Assembly (NCBI RefSeq): GCF_040564635.1
Contig: NZ_CP159837.1
Location: 4,451,001 to 4,515,000 of the forward strand
Length of the DNA stretch: 64,000 bases
Direction of reading: 5' to 3'
Source of the DNA: Planktothricoides raciborskii GIHE-MW2
GTDB taxonomy: Bacteria > Cyanobacteriota > Cyanobacteriia > Cyanobacteriales > Laspinemataceae
Position numbers and translations under genes: made by a program. Under the pieces are notes generated by a model, which was not told where the DNA came from, did no database searches, and saw only the letters and a program-made list of their open reading frames with translations. This document shows, one piece after another, positions 53,324 through 63,371 of this stretch; within the stretch, counting starts at the first letter, position 1, and each line of letters starts with the position of its first letter.

Positions 53324-54745
53324 CTAAAAATCTGAGTTATTTGGTTCATAACTTTGGGCTAATTTGAGGCGATCGCAGGCGGCAATTAAAGCTTGGCGCA
53401 CTTGCTCAAATCCCGTGCCCCCGTAGCTATTCCGGGCGGCTACGACTTGGCGAGGAGTAATGGCATGATAGATATCTTCTTCAAAGGCTGGGTGAATACT
53501 TTGCCATTCAGTAATGGTTAAATCCTTGAGTAATTTTCCCGCAGCCAAAGAAGTTTTCACCACTTTACCCACTAAGTTATAAGCTTCTCGGAAGGGGACA
53601 CCTTTGCTGGCTAAATAATCCGCTACATCGGTGGCATTGGAAAAATCTTCTTCTACCGCAGCGGCCAGTCTTTCCGTTTTAAATTCAATGCCTTCTTGCA
53701 ACAAAATTGTCATTGCTTCCAGGCAACCTTTGACCGTATTCACGCTATCAAATAGCGCTTCTTTGTCATCTTGCAAGTCTTTATTGTAGGCTAAAGGTAG
53801 CCCTTTCATTAATACTAATAAGGCTTGTAAATGCCCAAATACTCGCCCAGTTTTCCCGCGCACTAATTCGGGAACATCAGGATTTTTCTTTTGGGGCATA
53901 ATACTGGAACCCGTGGCACAACTATCTTTGAGGGTGACAAAGCCAAATTCTTGGGAAGACCAGAGAATAATTTCCTCGGATAATCGGCTGAGGTGTACCA
54001 TAATTAAGCTGGCAGCGGCCAAAAATTCTATGGCAAAATCGCGATCGCTCACCCCATCTAAACTATTAGCATAAGGGGCAGAAAATCCCAATTGTTCAGC
54101 GGTATAATGGCGGTCAATGGGGAAAGTTGTGCCCGCCAAAGCCCCAGAACCGAGGGGGGAAATATTCACTCTTTTGTAAACATCTCCCAACCGTTCCCAG
54201 TCCCGGGCGGCCATTTCAAAATAAGCCAATAAGTGATGGGCTAAACTTAAAGGTTGTGCCCGTTGTAAGTGGGTATAACCGGGAATTAGAGTTTCTACAT
54301 TTGGTTCCGCTAACTTTAGTAAAACGCTTTGAAATTCTAAGAGTTGATGACGAATTTGGGTAATTTGATCGCGCAAATATAGCCTAGTATCCGTGCCTAC
54401 TTGGTCATTGCGCGATCGCGCCGTATGCAGCTTTTTACCCACATCGCCAGTAATTTCAGTTAGGCGTTTTTCTACCGCAAAATGTACATCTTCGGCGTCA
54501 ACACCGGGAGTAAATTTACCTTCTCGATATTCGCGACGAACCTGTTCTAAACCTGCTATGAGTTTTTCCCCTTCTTCGGGGGAAATAATGCCAGTTTTTA
54601 CCAGCATCTTGGCATGAGCCTGGGAGCCTGTGATATCATATTCAATTAATTGGATATCAAAACCAATACTGGCATTAAAACGGGCGATCGCTGGATGTAA
54701 TGCGGATTCAAATCGCTGACTCCAAGTGTTCTTTTTTTCAGTCAT
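53324..54745 (-). CDS. argH: Argininosuccinate lyase
   Basis: The last step of arginine synthesis: argininosuccinate to arginine and fumarate. The start is ATG 54745 ([30 protein letters not shown]). The frame is open 67 codons further up but overlaps the small membrane gene, with no family match. The 473 residues carry [42 protein letters not shown], and the fumarase/aspartase superfamily signature [21 protein letters not shown] with the catalytic serine. A terminator follows. Confidence 0.95.
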   Translation of the reverse strand: MTEKKNTWSQRFESALHPAIARFNASIGFDIQLIEYDITGSQAHAKMLVKTGIISPEEGEKLIAGLEQVRREYREGKFTPGVDAEDVHFAVEKRLTEITGDVGKKLHTARSRNDQVGTDTRLYLRDQITQIRHQLLEFQSVLLKLAEPNVETLIPGYTHLQRAQPLSLAHHLLAYFEMAARDWERLGDVYKRVNISPLGSGALAGTTFPIDRHYTAEQLGFSAPYANSLDGVSDRDFAIEFLAAASLIMVHLSRLSEEIILWSSQEFGFVTLKDSCATGSSIMPQKKNPDVPELVRGKTGRVFGHLQALLVLMKGLPLAYNKDLQDDKEALFDSVNTVKGCLEAMTILLQEGIEFKTERLAAAVEEDFSNATDVADYLASKGVPFREAYNLVGKVVKTSLAAGKLLKDLTITEWQSIHPAFEEDIYHAITPRQVVAARNSYGGTGFEQVRQALIAACDRLKLAQSYEPNNSDF

Positions 54746-54806
54746 TTTCAATACAAGATTCCTTTCTGATTGACGAATTTTCCTGCTTGGTAAAGCCTTT
54801 ATCGGA

Positions 54807-55058
54807 TTATCTGCCGATGATGCCTCTAAAGACAAAACCGAGAACCAGCCCCACCAATAATGCCCAAACTTGGCCGGTTGAGACAAAGTGCTTCCAGTTA
54901 GTGGCAATTTGACCCATAATATCTGGGTCATTGACCTGTTGAGCAATAATCATTTGGGGCTGGGATTGTTGTAAAAAACTATGCCTCAGTTCCTGCGGCA
55001 ATTCTGTATGATTTGAGGCAACGGGGGTTAATTCCATTTTCGGGATTACTTGAGTCAT
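54807..55058 (-). CDS. Small membrane protein, hypothetical
   Basis: The 83-residue protein starts at ATG 55058 ([20 protein letters not shown]), chosen because GGGGAGG lies just upstream; a longer frame (15 codons) has no such signal. A hydrophilic N-terminal two thirds ([18 protein letters not shown]) leads to one C-terminal membrane segment ([19 protein letters not shown]), so it is probably tail-anchored. Not recognised. It is 61 bases before argH on the same strand and may be cotranscribed with it. Confidence 0.65.
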   Translation of the reverse strand: MTQVIPKMELTPVASNHTELPQELRHSFLQQSQPQMIIAQQVNDPDIMGQIATNWKHFVSTGQVWALLVGLVLGFVFRGIIGR

Positions 55059-55245
55059 TGTTTCCTCCCCTTTGCTGAAAAAATTTAGGATTTCTGAGTT
55101 CAATGGAAAAACCGGCGATCGCCTGAAGATCGCCTGGGTTCATTGGTCAGGATTAATCGGTCAAAACCTAACCGCGAACGGTCTTGAGTCAACCAGGGAT
55201 TTTTTCTCGGTGGCAAGAGGCTAATTTTCGCACTGCCGATAGTTT

Positions 55246-56739
55246 TCAGTTCGCCTCCTGAACCTGCATCACAATTAAAGTCATATCATCACTATTATAA
55301 TGACTTGCCCCAATAAATTTTTGCACCTTATCAAAAAGATAATCGAGAGTTGCTTGGGGAGTGGGACAATGCAAACAAGCCCAGCGAAATGCTTCGATCA
55401 GGTTTTCTTCATCAAAGCGATCGCCATGAGCATTCGCTGCATCCGTAAAGCCATCGGTATAATAAATGACGCGATCGCCGGGATGTAACTGAATCCGATC
55501 CTCTTGATATTGGCTATCCACATCTAAGCCAATCAACATCCCCAAAGTATCTAAACGCTGAATTGTTTGGGTAGAAGCCTGCCACAACAACGGGGGATTA
55601 TGGGCAGCATTACTATAAGATAAAAATCGCGTTTGGGGATCGTACTCGGAATAAAACAGGGTGACAAAGCGATTAGAATTTTCCAAATCGGTGTACATCA
55701 CCCGATTCAAATGCTGCAAAATTTTCGCGGGGGAATGACCATTGTGTACTTCAGCCCGCAACATTCCTCTGGTCATGGTCATAATCAAACCAGCGGGAAC
55801 CCCTTTGCCCATCACATCGCCAATCACCACACTCCAGACTCCCCCTGGGTTGCCACCATGTTGCTTCGGGCTGATTTGGTCGTGACTGCTGGGGATAAAA
55901 TCGTAATAATCCCCGCCAACGCGGTTAGCGGTTTTACAACGGGCGGCCAGTTCTAATCCTTGAATTTTCGGACAATGACGCGGGAATAATTGGCGTTGAA
56001 TTTCCGAGCCAATTTCTAACTCCCGATCTAAGCGTTCTTTTTTCCGCAATTCTGCGGTTAGTTCGTCATTTTCAATGGCCACGGCGGTTTGATCCGCCAC
56101 CAGTCGCATTAATTTTTGTTTGGTGGGAGTCCAAGCATATTCTGGATCGTTACTAAAGACATAAAGTCGCCCCCGTTCAGAATTTTTCAACAGAATGGGA
56201 ATGGCAAACAGTTGAACTTGTGGTTCAAAGTAACTTTTGATTTGATAATCAAATTTAGCCAGGAGCGATGAGTTGCCTGATGTTAAGGGGAAGTTTTGGG
56301 TCATTTTATGGGCGATCGCCTCAATTGCTGCCCGAATATCTGGGCAAGCATGACCATCGAGGCAATGTTCTCGGAGCAATTTAATTTGGCCATTGGGCTT
56401 AAATAAAACGAGCGCGGCTCCATCACTATCGGTGACTCGACTAGCCACCAAAGGAATCAATTCTAAAAACTGATTCAGATTGTTAAAACTGCGTAGGGCA
56501 AAACTCAAAGACCCCAATAAATCTTGAATTTTATTTTGTTCTCGATGCCAACAGGCTAACAATTCTTTTAAAGCCAAAACGGGACTGACACCAGGGGTGG
56601 TATCAGCTTCAATTATTACCGGCGGTATAATTGCGGCGCTATTTTCATTAATTAGCGTCGAGATTTCTTCGCGATCGCTGCTATTACTAGGACGATCTTC
56701 GGGTTCATAAGGCGGTCGAGGAAGAGGCGCAGCAGTCAT
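55246..56739 (-). CDS. GAF domain - SpoIIE/PP2C-type serine phosphatase
   Basis: The 497-residue signalling phosphatase has a GAF domain (about residues 75-225, with LELIPLVASRVTDSDGAALVLF, RGRLYVFSNDPEYAWTPTKQKLMRLVADQTAVAIENDEL), then a short coiled coil (LDRELEIGSEIQRQLFPRHCP), then the RsbU/SpoIIE PP2C domain. Metal-binding aspartates are in GGDYYDFI, VIGDVMGKGVPA, YTDGFTDA and NSDDMTL. Members dephosphorylate STAS proteins to control anti-sigma factors. The N-terminal 60 residues are low complexity. No membrane segment is present. Confidence 0.9.
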   Translation of the reverse strand: MTAAPLPRPPYEPEDRPSNSSDREEISTLINENSAAIIPPVIIEADTTPGVSPVLALKELLACWHREQNKIQDLLGSLSFALRSFNNLNQFLELIPLVASRVTDSDGAALVLFKPNGQIKLLREHCLDGHACPDIRAAIEAIAHKMTQNFPLTSGNSSLLAKFDYQIKSYFEPQVQLFAIPILLKNSERGRLYVFSNDPEYAWTPTKQKLMRLVADQTAVAIENDELTAELRKKERLDRELEIGSEIQRQLFPRHCPKIQGLELAARCKTANRVGGDYYDFIPSSHDQISPKQHGGNPGGVWSVVIGDVMGKGVPAGLIMTMTRGMLRAEVHNGHSPAKILQHLNRVMYTDLENSNRFVTLFYSEYDPQTRFLSYSNAAHNPPLLWQASTQTIQRLDTLGMLIGLDVDSQYQEDRIQLHPGDRVIYYTDGFTDAANAHGDRFDEENLIEAFRWACLHCPTPQATLDYLFDKVQKFIGASHYNSDDMTLIVMQVQEAN

Positions 56740-56900
56740 TAATTCACATTTGAGTCAGTTGATGTACAATCCCTTGATTTTTGTTAGGATAAATATCCCT
56801 GAAATCTATCTAAAACCGGGCTTTCCTTGTCAAAAAATTAGTCAGATTATCAATATTTCTGGAAATCGGAGATTTTTTTATCTTCAACTGGTTGAGTATA

Positions 56901-56922
56901 GCCGGGAGTTTTGCCTCCCGGC
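56901..56922. repeat. Short perfect hairpin after ftsY
   Basis: An 8-base stem GCCGGGAG / CTCCCGGC with loop TTTTGC lies 100 bases after the ftsY stop. There is no T run on the minus strand, so it is not a clear terminator. Confidence 0.6.
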
Positions 56923-57021
56923 AATGGGATTTGATACCGAGCATATCAGAGAATATTGTGTAATCTTCATCTCGGTCAAATCTTGGCTGGTTTATTTCTG
57001 AAAATCAATCGCGATCGCGCC

Positions 57022-58788
57022 CTAGCCATTGAGCATCGCTTCCACGAACTCATAACTAGCAAATGGTCGCAGATCGTCAATTCCTTCACCGGCACCGATA
57101 AAGCGGATCGGCAGACCCATTTGCTGGGATACCGCCAGAGCTATGCCACCTTTAGCAGTTCCGTCCAGTTTTGTCAAGATAACTCCAGACAAATTAATCG
57201 CTTCCGAGAAGACTTCCGCTTGACGCAAGCCATTTTGTCCCAGGGTAGCATCCAGGACAATCAACGCCTCGACGATGGTGTCCGGGGCTTTTTTGTCAAT
57301 AATTCGCCGAATTTTGCTCAGTTCCTCCATGAGATTTTTCTTATTTTGCAGCCGTCCGGCGGTATCTACGAGCAGCAATTCCGTACCACGGGATTGCGCC
57401 GCTGCGATCGCATCAAAGACCACCGCTGCCGGATCCGTATTCTTACCGGGGTTGGCAATCACTTCCACACCGCTGCGCTCACCCCACACCTTCACCTGTT
57501 CCACCGCTGCGGCCCGGAAAGTATCCGCTGCGGCAATTAAGGTTTTATAACCAGATTTTTGGGCTAGGTGAGCTAATTTGCCAATGGTGGTAGTTTTGCC
57601 TGCCCCATTCACCCCAGCAATTAACCAAATATTCAGCCGGTCTTTTTCTGGAAACAGCATCCGGTTTTCCCGATTTTGGTTCGGTGCATCCAGAATATCT
57701 CGGAGAATTTGTTTCAAATAGGCGATCGCCTCTTTCGGGGGTAAAGCTTCTTCTCGCAGCTTATTTTGCAGCGCCTGAATAATATAATCAGTCGCCTCAA
57801 TGCCCACATCCGCTTGCAACAGGGCGGCCTCAATTTCCGTCACCGCTTCCCGGTTCAATGGGCCTGCACCTACAATCGACTTCAGTTGATTAATTAAGCC
57901 TAAACGAGTCTTATCTAACCCCTGTCTCAGCTTTTGCAGCCAGTTAATTTCCTCAATGGAAACTTCATCCGGGCGCCGTCCCTGACGGGCCAAGACTTCC
58001 GCTGACCATAAAAATTCCTCATCAAATTCCATCCCTGGAACTGCTGGGGTCTTAACCGCTGGCTTGGTGTAGTCTTCCTCAACCGGCGTTTCCATCGCCG
58101 TTTCCGCCAACTGTTTCAAGCGTTCTTGGCGTTCCGCTTCTGCCTTAGCCCAGTTCAATATGGGTTGGGGAGCCTCCGGCGCCGTTTCCGTTTCCGCTGC
58201 CGTTTCCGCTCCTGTTTCCCCTGCTTCGGTTGTTGCCGCTGTTTCCGTTCCTTCGGGTTCTAATGTTGCCGGAACTTCAGTGACAGTTGCTTCAGTGGCT
58301 TTAGTTGCTTCACTGACTGGGGCTGTGATTTCTGCGGTTTCGGCGGTTTCTGCTGGTGGCGGAACTTCCGGGACAGTTATTGGAGCCGCGATCGGGGATG
58401 CGGTGGCTTCGGGTTCAACAGTTTCGATTGTTTCTATTTCGATTGTTTCTGATGTTGATGAAACTTCCGCCTCTGGGGTCGCTTCCGGTTCAACCAGATC
58501 GATCGCTGATGCCGCAGACTCTACCACGGGGGATTCATCCGGTGGTTCCTGGGGAAGAGTACCGCTTTCTTTTGTTGATTCAGAAACCGTTGCCTGGGTG
58601 GGTTGTTGTTGCTTTTGAAGATTTTGATAAGCCGCTTTCGCCCACTTCAGGTACTCATCCTCAGAATCTTCTGATGAATCAGTCGTTGGTTCCGGGGCAG
58701 AATCTGCGGGATCCGGGGCTTCTTGTTTTGGTTTTTCTTCAGGCTGTTTTTTGTCATCAAACTGACGGCGAAACCAATTAAATACCAT
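57022..58788 (-). CDS. ftsY: Signal recognition particle receptor FtsY
   Basis: SRP receptor GTPase, which docks ribosome-SRP complexes at the membrane. The 588 residues have a short membrane-binding helix (MVFNWFRRQFDD) and a very long acidic, E/T/A-rich linker (20-260, e.g. ETVEPEATASPIA), the usual cyanobacterial form. Then come the N domain (RQGLDKTRLGLINQLKSIVG) and the G domain with P-loop GVNGAGKTTTIGKLA (about 395), DTAGRLQNKKNLMEEL and TKLDGTAKGG. The GIDDLRPF ending is typical. Upstream are nusB and DUF502. Confidence 0.96.
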   Translation of the reverse strand: MVFNWFRRQFDDKKQPEEKPKQEAPDPADSAPEPTTDSSEDSEDEYLKWAKAAYQNLQKQQQPTQATVSESTKESGTLPQEPPDESPVVESAASAIDLVEPEATPEAEVSSTSETIEIETIETVEPEATASPIAAPITVPEVPPPAETAETAEITAPVSEATKATEATVTEVPATLEPEGTETAATTEAGETGAETAAETETAPEAPQPILNWAKAEAERQERLKQLAETAMETPVEEDYTKPAVKTPAVPGMEFDEEFLWSAEVLARQGRRPDEVSIEEINWLQKLRQGLDKTRLGLINQLKSIVGAGPLNREAVTEIEAALLQADVGIEATDYIIQALQNKLREEALPPKEAIAYLKQILRDILDAPNQNRENRMLFPEKDRLNIWLIAGVNGAGKTTTIGKLAHLAQKSGYKTLIAAADTFRAAAVEQVKVWGERSGVEVIANPGKNTDPAAVVFDAIAAAQSRGTELLLVDTAGRLQNKKNLMEELSKIRRIIDKKAPDTIVEALIVLDATLGQNGLRQAEVFSEAINLSGVILTKLDGTAKGGIALAVSQQMGLPIRFIGAGEGIDDLRPFASYEFVEAMLNG

Positions 58789-59019
58789 TTCAATTATCCT
58801 AATAGGCTATTAAGAATTTGAGACATCAATTATGAGGCTTATATGAGGCTTATTTTGTTTGATTCATTCCTATAATTTCCCTGCGTTATATCAACCCATT
58901 CAATAAAAATTAAATAAACCATTCCTGGTCTTTTTGGTTAGGGATATTACAGACCCAAAAAATTTTCTCCTATTCCCCCAAATATATCTCACCGAATTGC
59001 CGGACTTTTTTCTCGTACT

Positions 59020-59634
59020 TTAGCTTTTTATCTCATTACTAACGCGCCGCAACACGCCATTAATAAATCTATGAGAATCCTCATCGCTATAGCGCTTGGC
59101 AATTTCAATTGCTTCATTAATAGCTACTTTTTCAGGAGTACCAAGATAAGCCATTTCTGCTAAGGCCATTCTTAAAATATCTTGATCGATGCGGGGGAGC
59201 CGACTTAATTGCCAATCAACCATTGATTGATTAAGTTTTTCATCAATCTCTCCTTGATGCTCATTGACTTTGCTGAGAATCTCTAAAGCGTAATTTCTGA
59301 CTTCCTTTTGATTAGAAAGTTGGACTAACTCAGGAATTTCTATGGCAAAACTTAAGCGATTAATCGCTGTTTGAGTATGTTCGATCGCCTGATAAACCAT
59401 TGCCCGGGAACTTTTCAGAGTGGTGGCCTCTATTTCACTATTAATTAGGCGATCGCTGCCTCGTTTAATTTCTGAGGCTGCCGTTTCCAAAATCTCGTGG
59501 GCTTCGGTTGCCAAAGTTCTCACTGCTGCCACTAAAATATCTTGCAGTTGTGCCATGGCCAATTTTTTTTGGTTGTTGGGGATCTGACTGAGACTGAGCA
59601 AAGCTAGTTCACGGGCGATTCGGCGAGGTTGCAT
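59020..59634 (-). CDS. nusB: Transcription antitermination factor NusB
   Basis: NusB forms, with S10/NusE, the antitermination complex on boxA in rRNA operons. The 204-residue, all-helical protein begins MQPRRIARELALLSLSQIPNNQKKL and ends LPRIDQDILRMALAEMAYLGTPEKVAINEAIEIAKRYSDEDSHRFINGVLRRV, the classical NusB core. The middle (60-130) is longer than in E. coli (139 aa), as is usual in cyanobacteria. The order DUF502-nusB-ftsY on one strand is conserved in this phylum. Confidence 0.94.
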   Translation of the reverse strand: MQPRRIARELALLSLSQIPNNQKKLAMAQLQDILVAAVRTLATEAHEILETAASEIKRGSDRLINSEIEATTLKSSRAMVYQAIEHTQTAINRLSFAIEIPELVQLSNQKEVRNYALEILSKVNEHQGEIDEKLNQSMVDWQLSRLPRIDQDILRMALAEMAYLGTPEKVAINEAIEIAKRYSDEDSHRFINGVLRRVSNEIKS

Positions 59635-59992
59635 GGTTTCAGTAATGTATAAATAAAATAAATGAAAAGGGATCTAAGTCAATAAATTGACAGATTGGCA
59701 GGGGGAACAATCCGATATCTTAACGACCCTGCCAAACCAAAAGCATATCCTATAAAATCTGTAATGAATTGACAGGTTTGTCAAGTCATCATCAAAAGAT
59801 CCTTGACAATTTAGAACGAATCAGAATTGAGGCCAGATTCGGCCAGATTTGGCCAGATTCGGCGAGATTCGGCCAGATTCGGCCAAATGAGAACAGATTA
59901 GACAAAAGGACGACAGAAATTAGGCAGCCAATGGATAGAACCTGAAATATCAAATATTTAAGGCCAGAAGATTGGCTGAATTGACAAAAAAG
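59635..59992. other. Gap between nusB and DUF502 with GGCCAGATTC repeats
   Basis: Five near-perfect 11-base units of GGCCAGATTC(G) lie at 59829-59886. The rest is plain AT-rich DNA. No gene or clear terminator was seen. It is probably the leader of the nusB-ftsY unit. Confidence 0.6.
59829..59886. repeat. GGCCAGATTCG tandem repeat
   Basis: Five units with single-base variants (GATTTGG, GGCGAGATT). Confidence 0.85.
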
Positions 59993-60721
59993 TTAAGTAT
60001 ATTCCTCTTCTGTTTGAATTTGAGAAATATTAGAGGTGGGCATCAAAGATTCCAATTTAATTTTTTTAGCCGATTCTGCGATCGCTAAGTTGGGTGTACT
60101 CGGAGAAACAATCCCCCCGGAAATGATCAGTTTAAATGCTTCTTCCACAGAGATAGGTATGGGCAGCACTTCTTCTTCTTTCACAATGGCATACCAACCA
60201 CTGGTCGGATTGGGGGTCGTCGGGATAAACACATTGAGCATTGGGCCGGAAAACTGGGCTTGAAAATCTGGACTCATCGTTCCGGTGACAAATCCGAGTG
60301 CCCAGACGCCTTTCCGGGGATACTCCACCAAAACCACACGGCGAAACTTATCCTTGGAATCCTGAAGTAAAGTTTCCAGTAATTGTTTAAGGGTTTTGTA
60401 CACGGAACCGGCAAAAGGAATGGCCTGAAGAATCCCTTCTCCTAGGTCAAGCAGCCATCGACCGACAATATTCCGCGCCATTAAACCAATGAGCAAGATG
60501 CCGAACAAAGGAACTGTTAGTCCGACAAAAACATTGAGAAGATTGACTAAGATTGGATCCAAACCATCAAAAGGATTTAATCTTTTGGGAATTCGGGTCA
60601 GCATATCAATGACCCAAGTGGCCATATTGAAACTTAGCCAAATGGTGGTCGCCAAAGGAATTACGACCAACAAACCGGCGATCAAGTCATTTTTAAAGTC
60701 TTGTTTGAGGCGTTGCAACAC
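59993..60721 (-). CDS. DUF502 family membrane protein
   Basis: The 242-residue protein has two strong membrane segments: LIAGLLVVIPLATTIWLSFNM (about 13-33) and VNLLNVFVGLTVPLFGILLIGLMA (about 60-82). Then comes a soluble domain: IVGRWLLDLGEGILQAIPFAGSVYKTLKQLLETLLQ, FRRVVLVEYPRKGVWALGFVTG, and VFIPTTPNPTSGWYAIV...VLPIPISVEEAFKLIISGGIVSP. These are the DUF502 blocks. Plant homologues (COV/LCV) affect vascular patterning; the bacterial role is unknown. It is the first gene of the DUF502-nusB-ftsY group. Confidence 0.9.
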   Translation of the reverse strand: MLQRLKQDFKNDLIAGLLVVIPLATTIWLSFNMATWVIDMLTRIPKRLNPFDGLDPILVNLLNVFVGLTVPLFGILLIGLMARNIVGRWLLDLGEGILQAIPFAGSVYKTLKQLLETLLQDSKDKFRRVVLVEYPRKGVWALGFVTGTMSPDFQAQFSGPMLNVFIPTTPNPTSGWYAIVKEEEVLPIPISVEEAFKLIISGGIVSPSTPNLAIAESAKKIKLESLMPTSNISQIQTEEEYT

Positions 60722-61272
60722 AGCTAGACCCTACTCCTTCTACTACAATAAGTCGATTAGGCTGATTGTCATTTGTGTTAAATTGAATGGGTCAACGGCC
60801 AATTTTATCGATGATTAAATCTGATTATAGCTAGTTAGCAATGCCGTTGATCTCGAAATGGCTGCAATGTAATTGTGCTGGCGCCAGTTAGGGGATAGAC
60901 TCTTTTATTGAGCCATAATAAAAGCGTCCGAAAGATCCGAAACATTTTCGGGTACGGCAGAAACACCGCAACAAAAGCAGTTTGTGAGATTTTGTCCGCC
61001 TGGTTTTTGGCATCTTACAGGAGAATCCGCCGATGTCAATTAGTCCGGTTCAGCAAAATCTGCTCTTTTATGAGAGATTGTAAAGAATTATTTCACACTT
61101 TGGCCAAAAGGCGATCGGCTTTGAGGGATTTATGGGAGATATGGCAGGGAGGATTTTTGTCTATGGCTATCCCTGGCTGAACCATATGAGTCAATATCAC
61201 TCTTCGACTCCCAGATTAAACAATGATTAAACGATTAAACAACGATTAAACAACGATTAAAGAAAATTTAGT
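60722..61272. other. Gene-free gap between DUF502 and a glycosyltransferase
   Basis: A hairpin with an 8-base stem (CTTTTATT / AATAAAAG) is at about 60901-60925, near the left end. GATTAAACAAC repeats four times at 61215-61262. A 90-codon plus-strand frame from a TTG (60908) shows no domain or family signal and was not accepted. Confidence 0.55.
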
Positions 61273-62169
61273 CTAACTGCTCGAAGAACGCACCGGATCT
61301 GTCCCTTTGGCGGTCTTGCCATTAGAATCGTTGACCGCGATGTTCGATCGCGCAATAGGCATATTTTGCAGTTCCCAAACTTTTAGCAAAATCAGATACT
61401 CATAAAACGCTTGTAAGGTACACCAGGCAAAACCTGGGCGACCATCTAAGCAACCTCCGAGTAAAAAATACATATAAAAAAACCGCACCAAGGGTCGAAA
61501 GGGCAAGCGCAGGGATAAGTCCTTGAGGGCACGGCGTTTTTCGACTTCTGATTTACCAAAAAATAAATTTTGCCAAGAGACAGAACCAGATTTGAGTTGC
61601 CGCATGGTTTCGGCGGCTTCATCGCTAGAATAGCGGTTGTGTTTTTCAATCCAGCGATTTAATCCTTTGCTACAGGTGTAATGGGGATAGGTTTCTTTGA
61701 GAAAACCTGTTCGCCCATCACAGACTTCTCGTTCGGTATGGCCATAGTCCGTAAACCAGACTTTATCTTTGCGGAATAGGCGCATTTGATAGCGAGGATA
61801 CTGGGTGCTACGGCGAATCCATTGATTCATAAAGATGACTCGCTCGGCGACATAGTAACCAATATATTCTTTACTTTTAATGGCTTGCAGGCATTCTTGG
61901 AAAAGTTCTGGGGTCATCCGTTCATCGGCTTCTAGGATATAGACCCACTCATGTTTGGTTTCCAGTTCCCGCAACATCCAAGTGCGTTGCCTGCCATGAC
62001 TTTCAAAGGGGTGTTGGACGATGCGGACTGGATACTGTTGGGCAATTTCTATGGTGCGATCGCTACTGAGGGAATCCACCAGAATAATGTCATCGGAGAG
62101 CATCGCTGACTCAATACAAGCCGCAATATCAATTTCTTCGTTGTGGGTGAGGATATAGATAGAGAACAT
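61273..62169 (-). CDS. Family 2 glycosyltransferase (WaaE-like)
   Basis: The 298-residue GT-A enzyme begins MFSIYILTHNEEIDIAACIESAMLSDDIILVDSLSSDRT. It has a typical GT2 nucleotide-binding part and a DxD-like EADERMTPELF (about residue 80). It then has the WaaE-type region YYVAERVIFMNQWIRRSTQYPRYQMRLFRKDKVWF and HEREV-like GHTEREVCDG. The C-terminal part is hydrophobic (VRFFYMYFLLGGCLDG), probably membrane-associated. It likely adds a sugar to a lipid-linked glycan. Next to it are HpsJ-like and TIGR04283 genes on the same strand. Confidence 0.85.
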   Translation of the reverse strand: MFSIYILTHNEEIDIAACIESAMLSDDIILVDSLSSDRTIEIAQQYPVRIVQHPFESHGRQRTWMLRELETKHEWVYILEADERMTPELFQECLQAIKSKEYIGYYVAERVIFMNQWIRRSTQYPRYQMRLFRKDKVWFTDYGHTEREVCDGRTGFLKETYPHYTCSKGLNRWIEKHNRYSSDEAAETMRQLKSGSVSWQNLFFGKSEVEKRRALKDLSLRLPFRPLVRFFYMYFLLGGCLDGRPGFAWCTLQAFYEYLILLKVWELQNMPIARSNIAVNDSNGKTAKGTDPVRSSSS

Positions 62170-62215
62170 GAGTGCATTGCCGTTTTCTTTACAGAAATTA
62201 GGGGGAATGAAGATG

Positions 62216-62355
62216 ATTGTTATTGGTTATTGGTTATGGGTTATTGGTTATTCATGAATTGCTGGCCAATAACCCATAACCAACAACCAATAACTAACAG
62301 CCAATAACTAACAACCAATAACTAACAACCAATAACCAATAACCAATAACAAATA
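62216..62355. repeat. Heptamer hairpin between the glycosyltransferase and HpsJ-like genes
   Basis: The left arm is GTTATTGGTTATTGGTTATG. The right arm has about ten units of AACAACC/AATAACT/AATAACC. The spacer ATTCATGAATTGCTGGCC contains its own short inverted repeat. Confidence 0.85.
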
Positions 62356-62362
62356 ATCAATA

Positions 62363-63181
62363 TTATCTAGGTCTACCACCAGCACGACCGCCGATAAAGC
62401 CCAGATTTTTTAACCCTGTCCAGCCAACTGCACTATAGGCGGCTGCCAGCAGTAAACTACTGATCCCAGTTTGCAGTCCTGATTTTACGGATCTGATTTT
62501 GGCTTGTGCTTCCCGTTCATCCTGTCGCTGACGAATCTCTTGTAACTGTTGATTTTGAATGGCTTGGGCGCTGAAGTTTTGATTGACGAATTGATCCACA
62601 TTGGAGGGATTCTCTTGAAAGGTTTTAAGTAATTGTTTTTCCTGTTCGGTGACTTCTTCGCTTTCTAGTCTTTGTTGCAACAATTGCGGGTCGGAAATCA
62701 GTTTTTGCAGTTCAGTTTTAAATCGGTTTTGGATTTCAGAAATCTGTTGTTGACCCTGGGTACTGCCAATTCGCTGGGCTAAGACCGCTTCTTGTTGGGC
62801 GGCTTCTTCGCGAATGCTTTGCAGGGCGGCAGATCGCTCCATACGGACATTATTGAGGTGCAGGGGAAATAGCAGCAGAAAAATTAAGCCAAACACCGTA
62901 GAAAAAATTAATGCCCAAAATCTTAAGTCTAGTAACGCCGGACGAGAAATTTTGGAGGTTCCGGCATTACTTTCAATCCAAAACCCCAGCAAAACTAAGG
63001 CAACGCCCATGAGTGGAATCACTCCTCGGTCTACTAATTGAGTGGTGTAGCCTAGTTGCCACTGTCTATTTAGGAGTTCCGGCGGAAAGGCCAAAATTAA
63101 ATAGTCTAATACAGAAGAAACGATTAAAAGTAATCCCACCACTTTCATGGTCAGGGATGCAACGGCAGAAGATGGATTCAT
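62363..63181 (-). CDS. HpsJ-like membrane protein
   Basis: The 272-residue protein has an N-terminal region with three membrane segments (VVGLLLIVSSVLDYLILAF, GVIPLMGVALVLLGFWI, FWALIFSTVFGLIFLLLFPL). The strongest family match is the stretch NRQWQLGYTTQLVDRGVIPL between the first two. A glutamine-rich coiled coil (105-225) follows, then a last membrane segment (GLQTGISSLLLAAAYSAVGWTGL) and a basic GRAGGRPR tail. This layout is that of HpsJ, linked to hormogonium polysaccharide secretion in filamentous cyanobacteria. The heptamer array begins just after the stop. Confidence 0.75.
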   Translation of the reverse strand: MNPSSAVASLTMKVVGLLLIVSSVLDYLILAFPPELLNRQWQLGYTTQLVDRGVIPLMGVALVLLGFWIESNAGTSKISRPALLDLRFWALIFSTVFGLIFLLLFPLHLNNVRMERSAALQSIREEAAQQEAVLAQRIGSTQGQQQISEIQNRFKTELQKLISDPQLLQQRLESEEVTEQEKQLLKTFQENPSNVDQFVNQNFSAQAIQNQQLQEIRQRQDEREAQAKIRSVKSGLQTGISSLLLAAAYSAVGWTGLKNLGFIGGRAGGRPR

Positions 63182-63371
63182 AAGTTTTCAGTAATTTTAG
63201 GGGTAAGTTTTGTAAGTGCTTGTCTCAGGGTGTTTGTCTCAGGTTGTCAGTCCGATAGCTTTGGTTTTGAAAAGCCAACGGGAAATTTTTTCCAGTTCCA
63301 ATTTTACAAGCATCTTTAGTAGCATCCCTGTTGATTCAGTGAATTTACGGTTGTCTGTTGTGGCAAAATGG

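Noticed and set aside
56901-56922. ftsY terminator
   Set aside because: The stem is perfect but no T run follows on the minus strand.
60908-61180. 90-codon plus-strand frame
   Set aside because: It has a TTG start, no ribosome-binding site, no recognisable domain and unusual composition.
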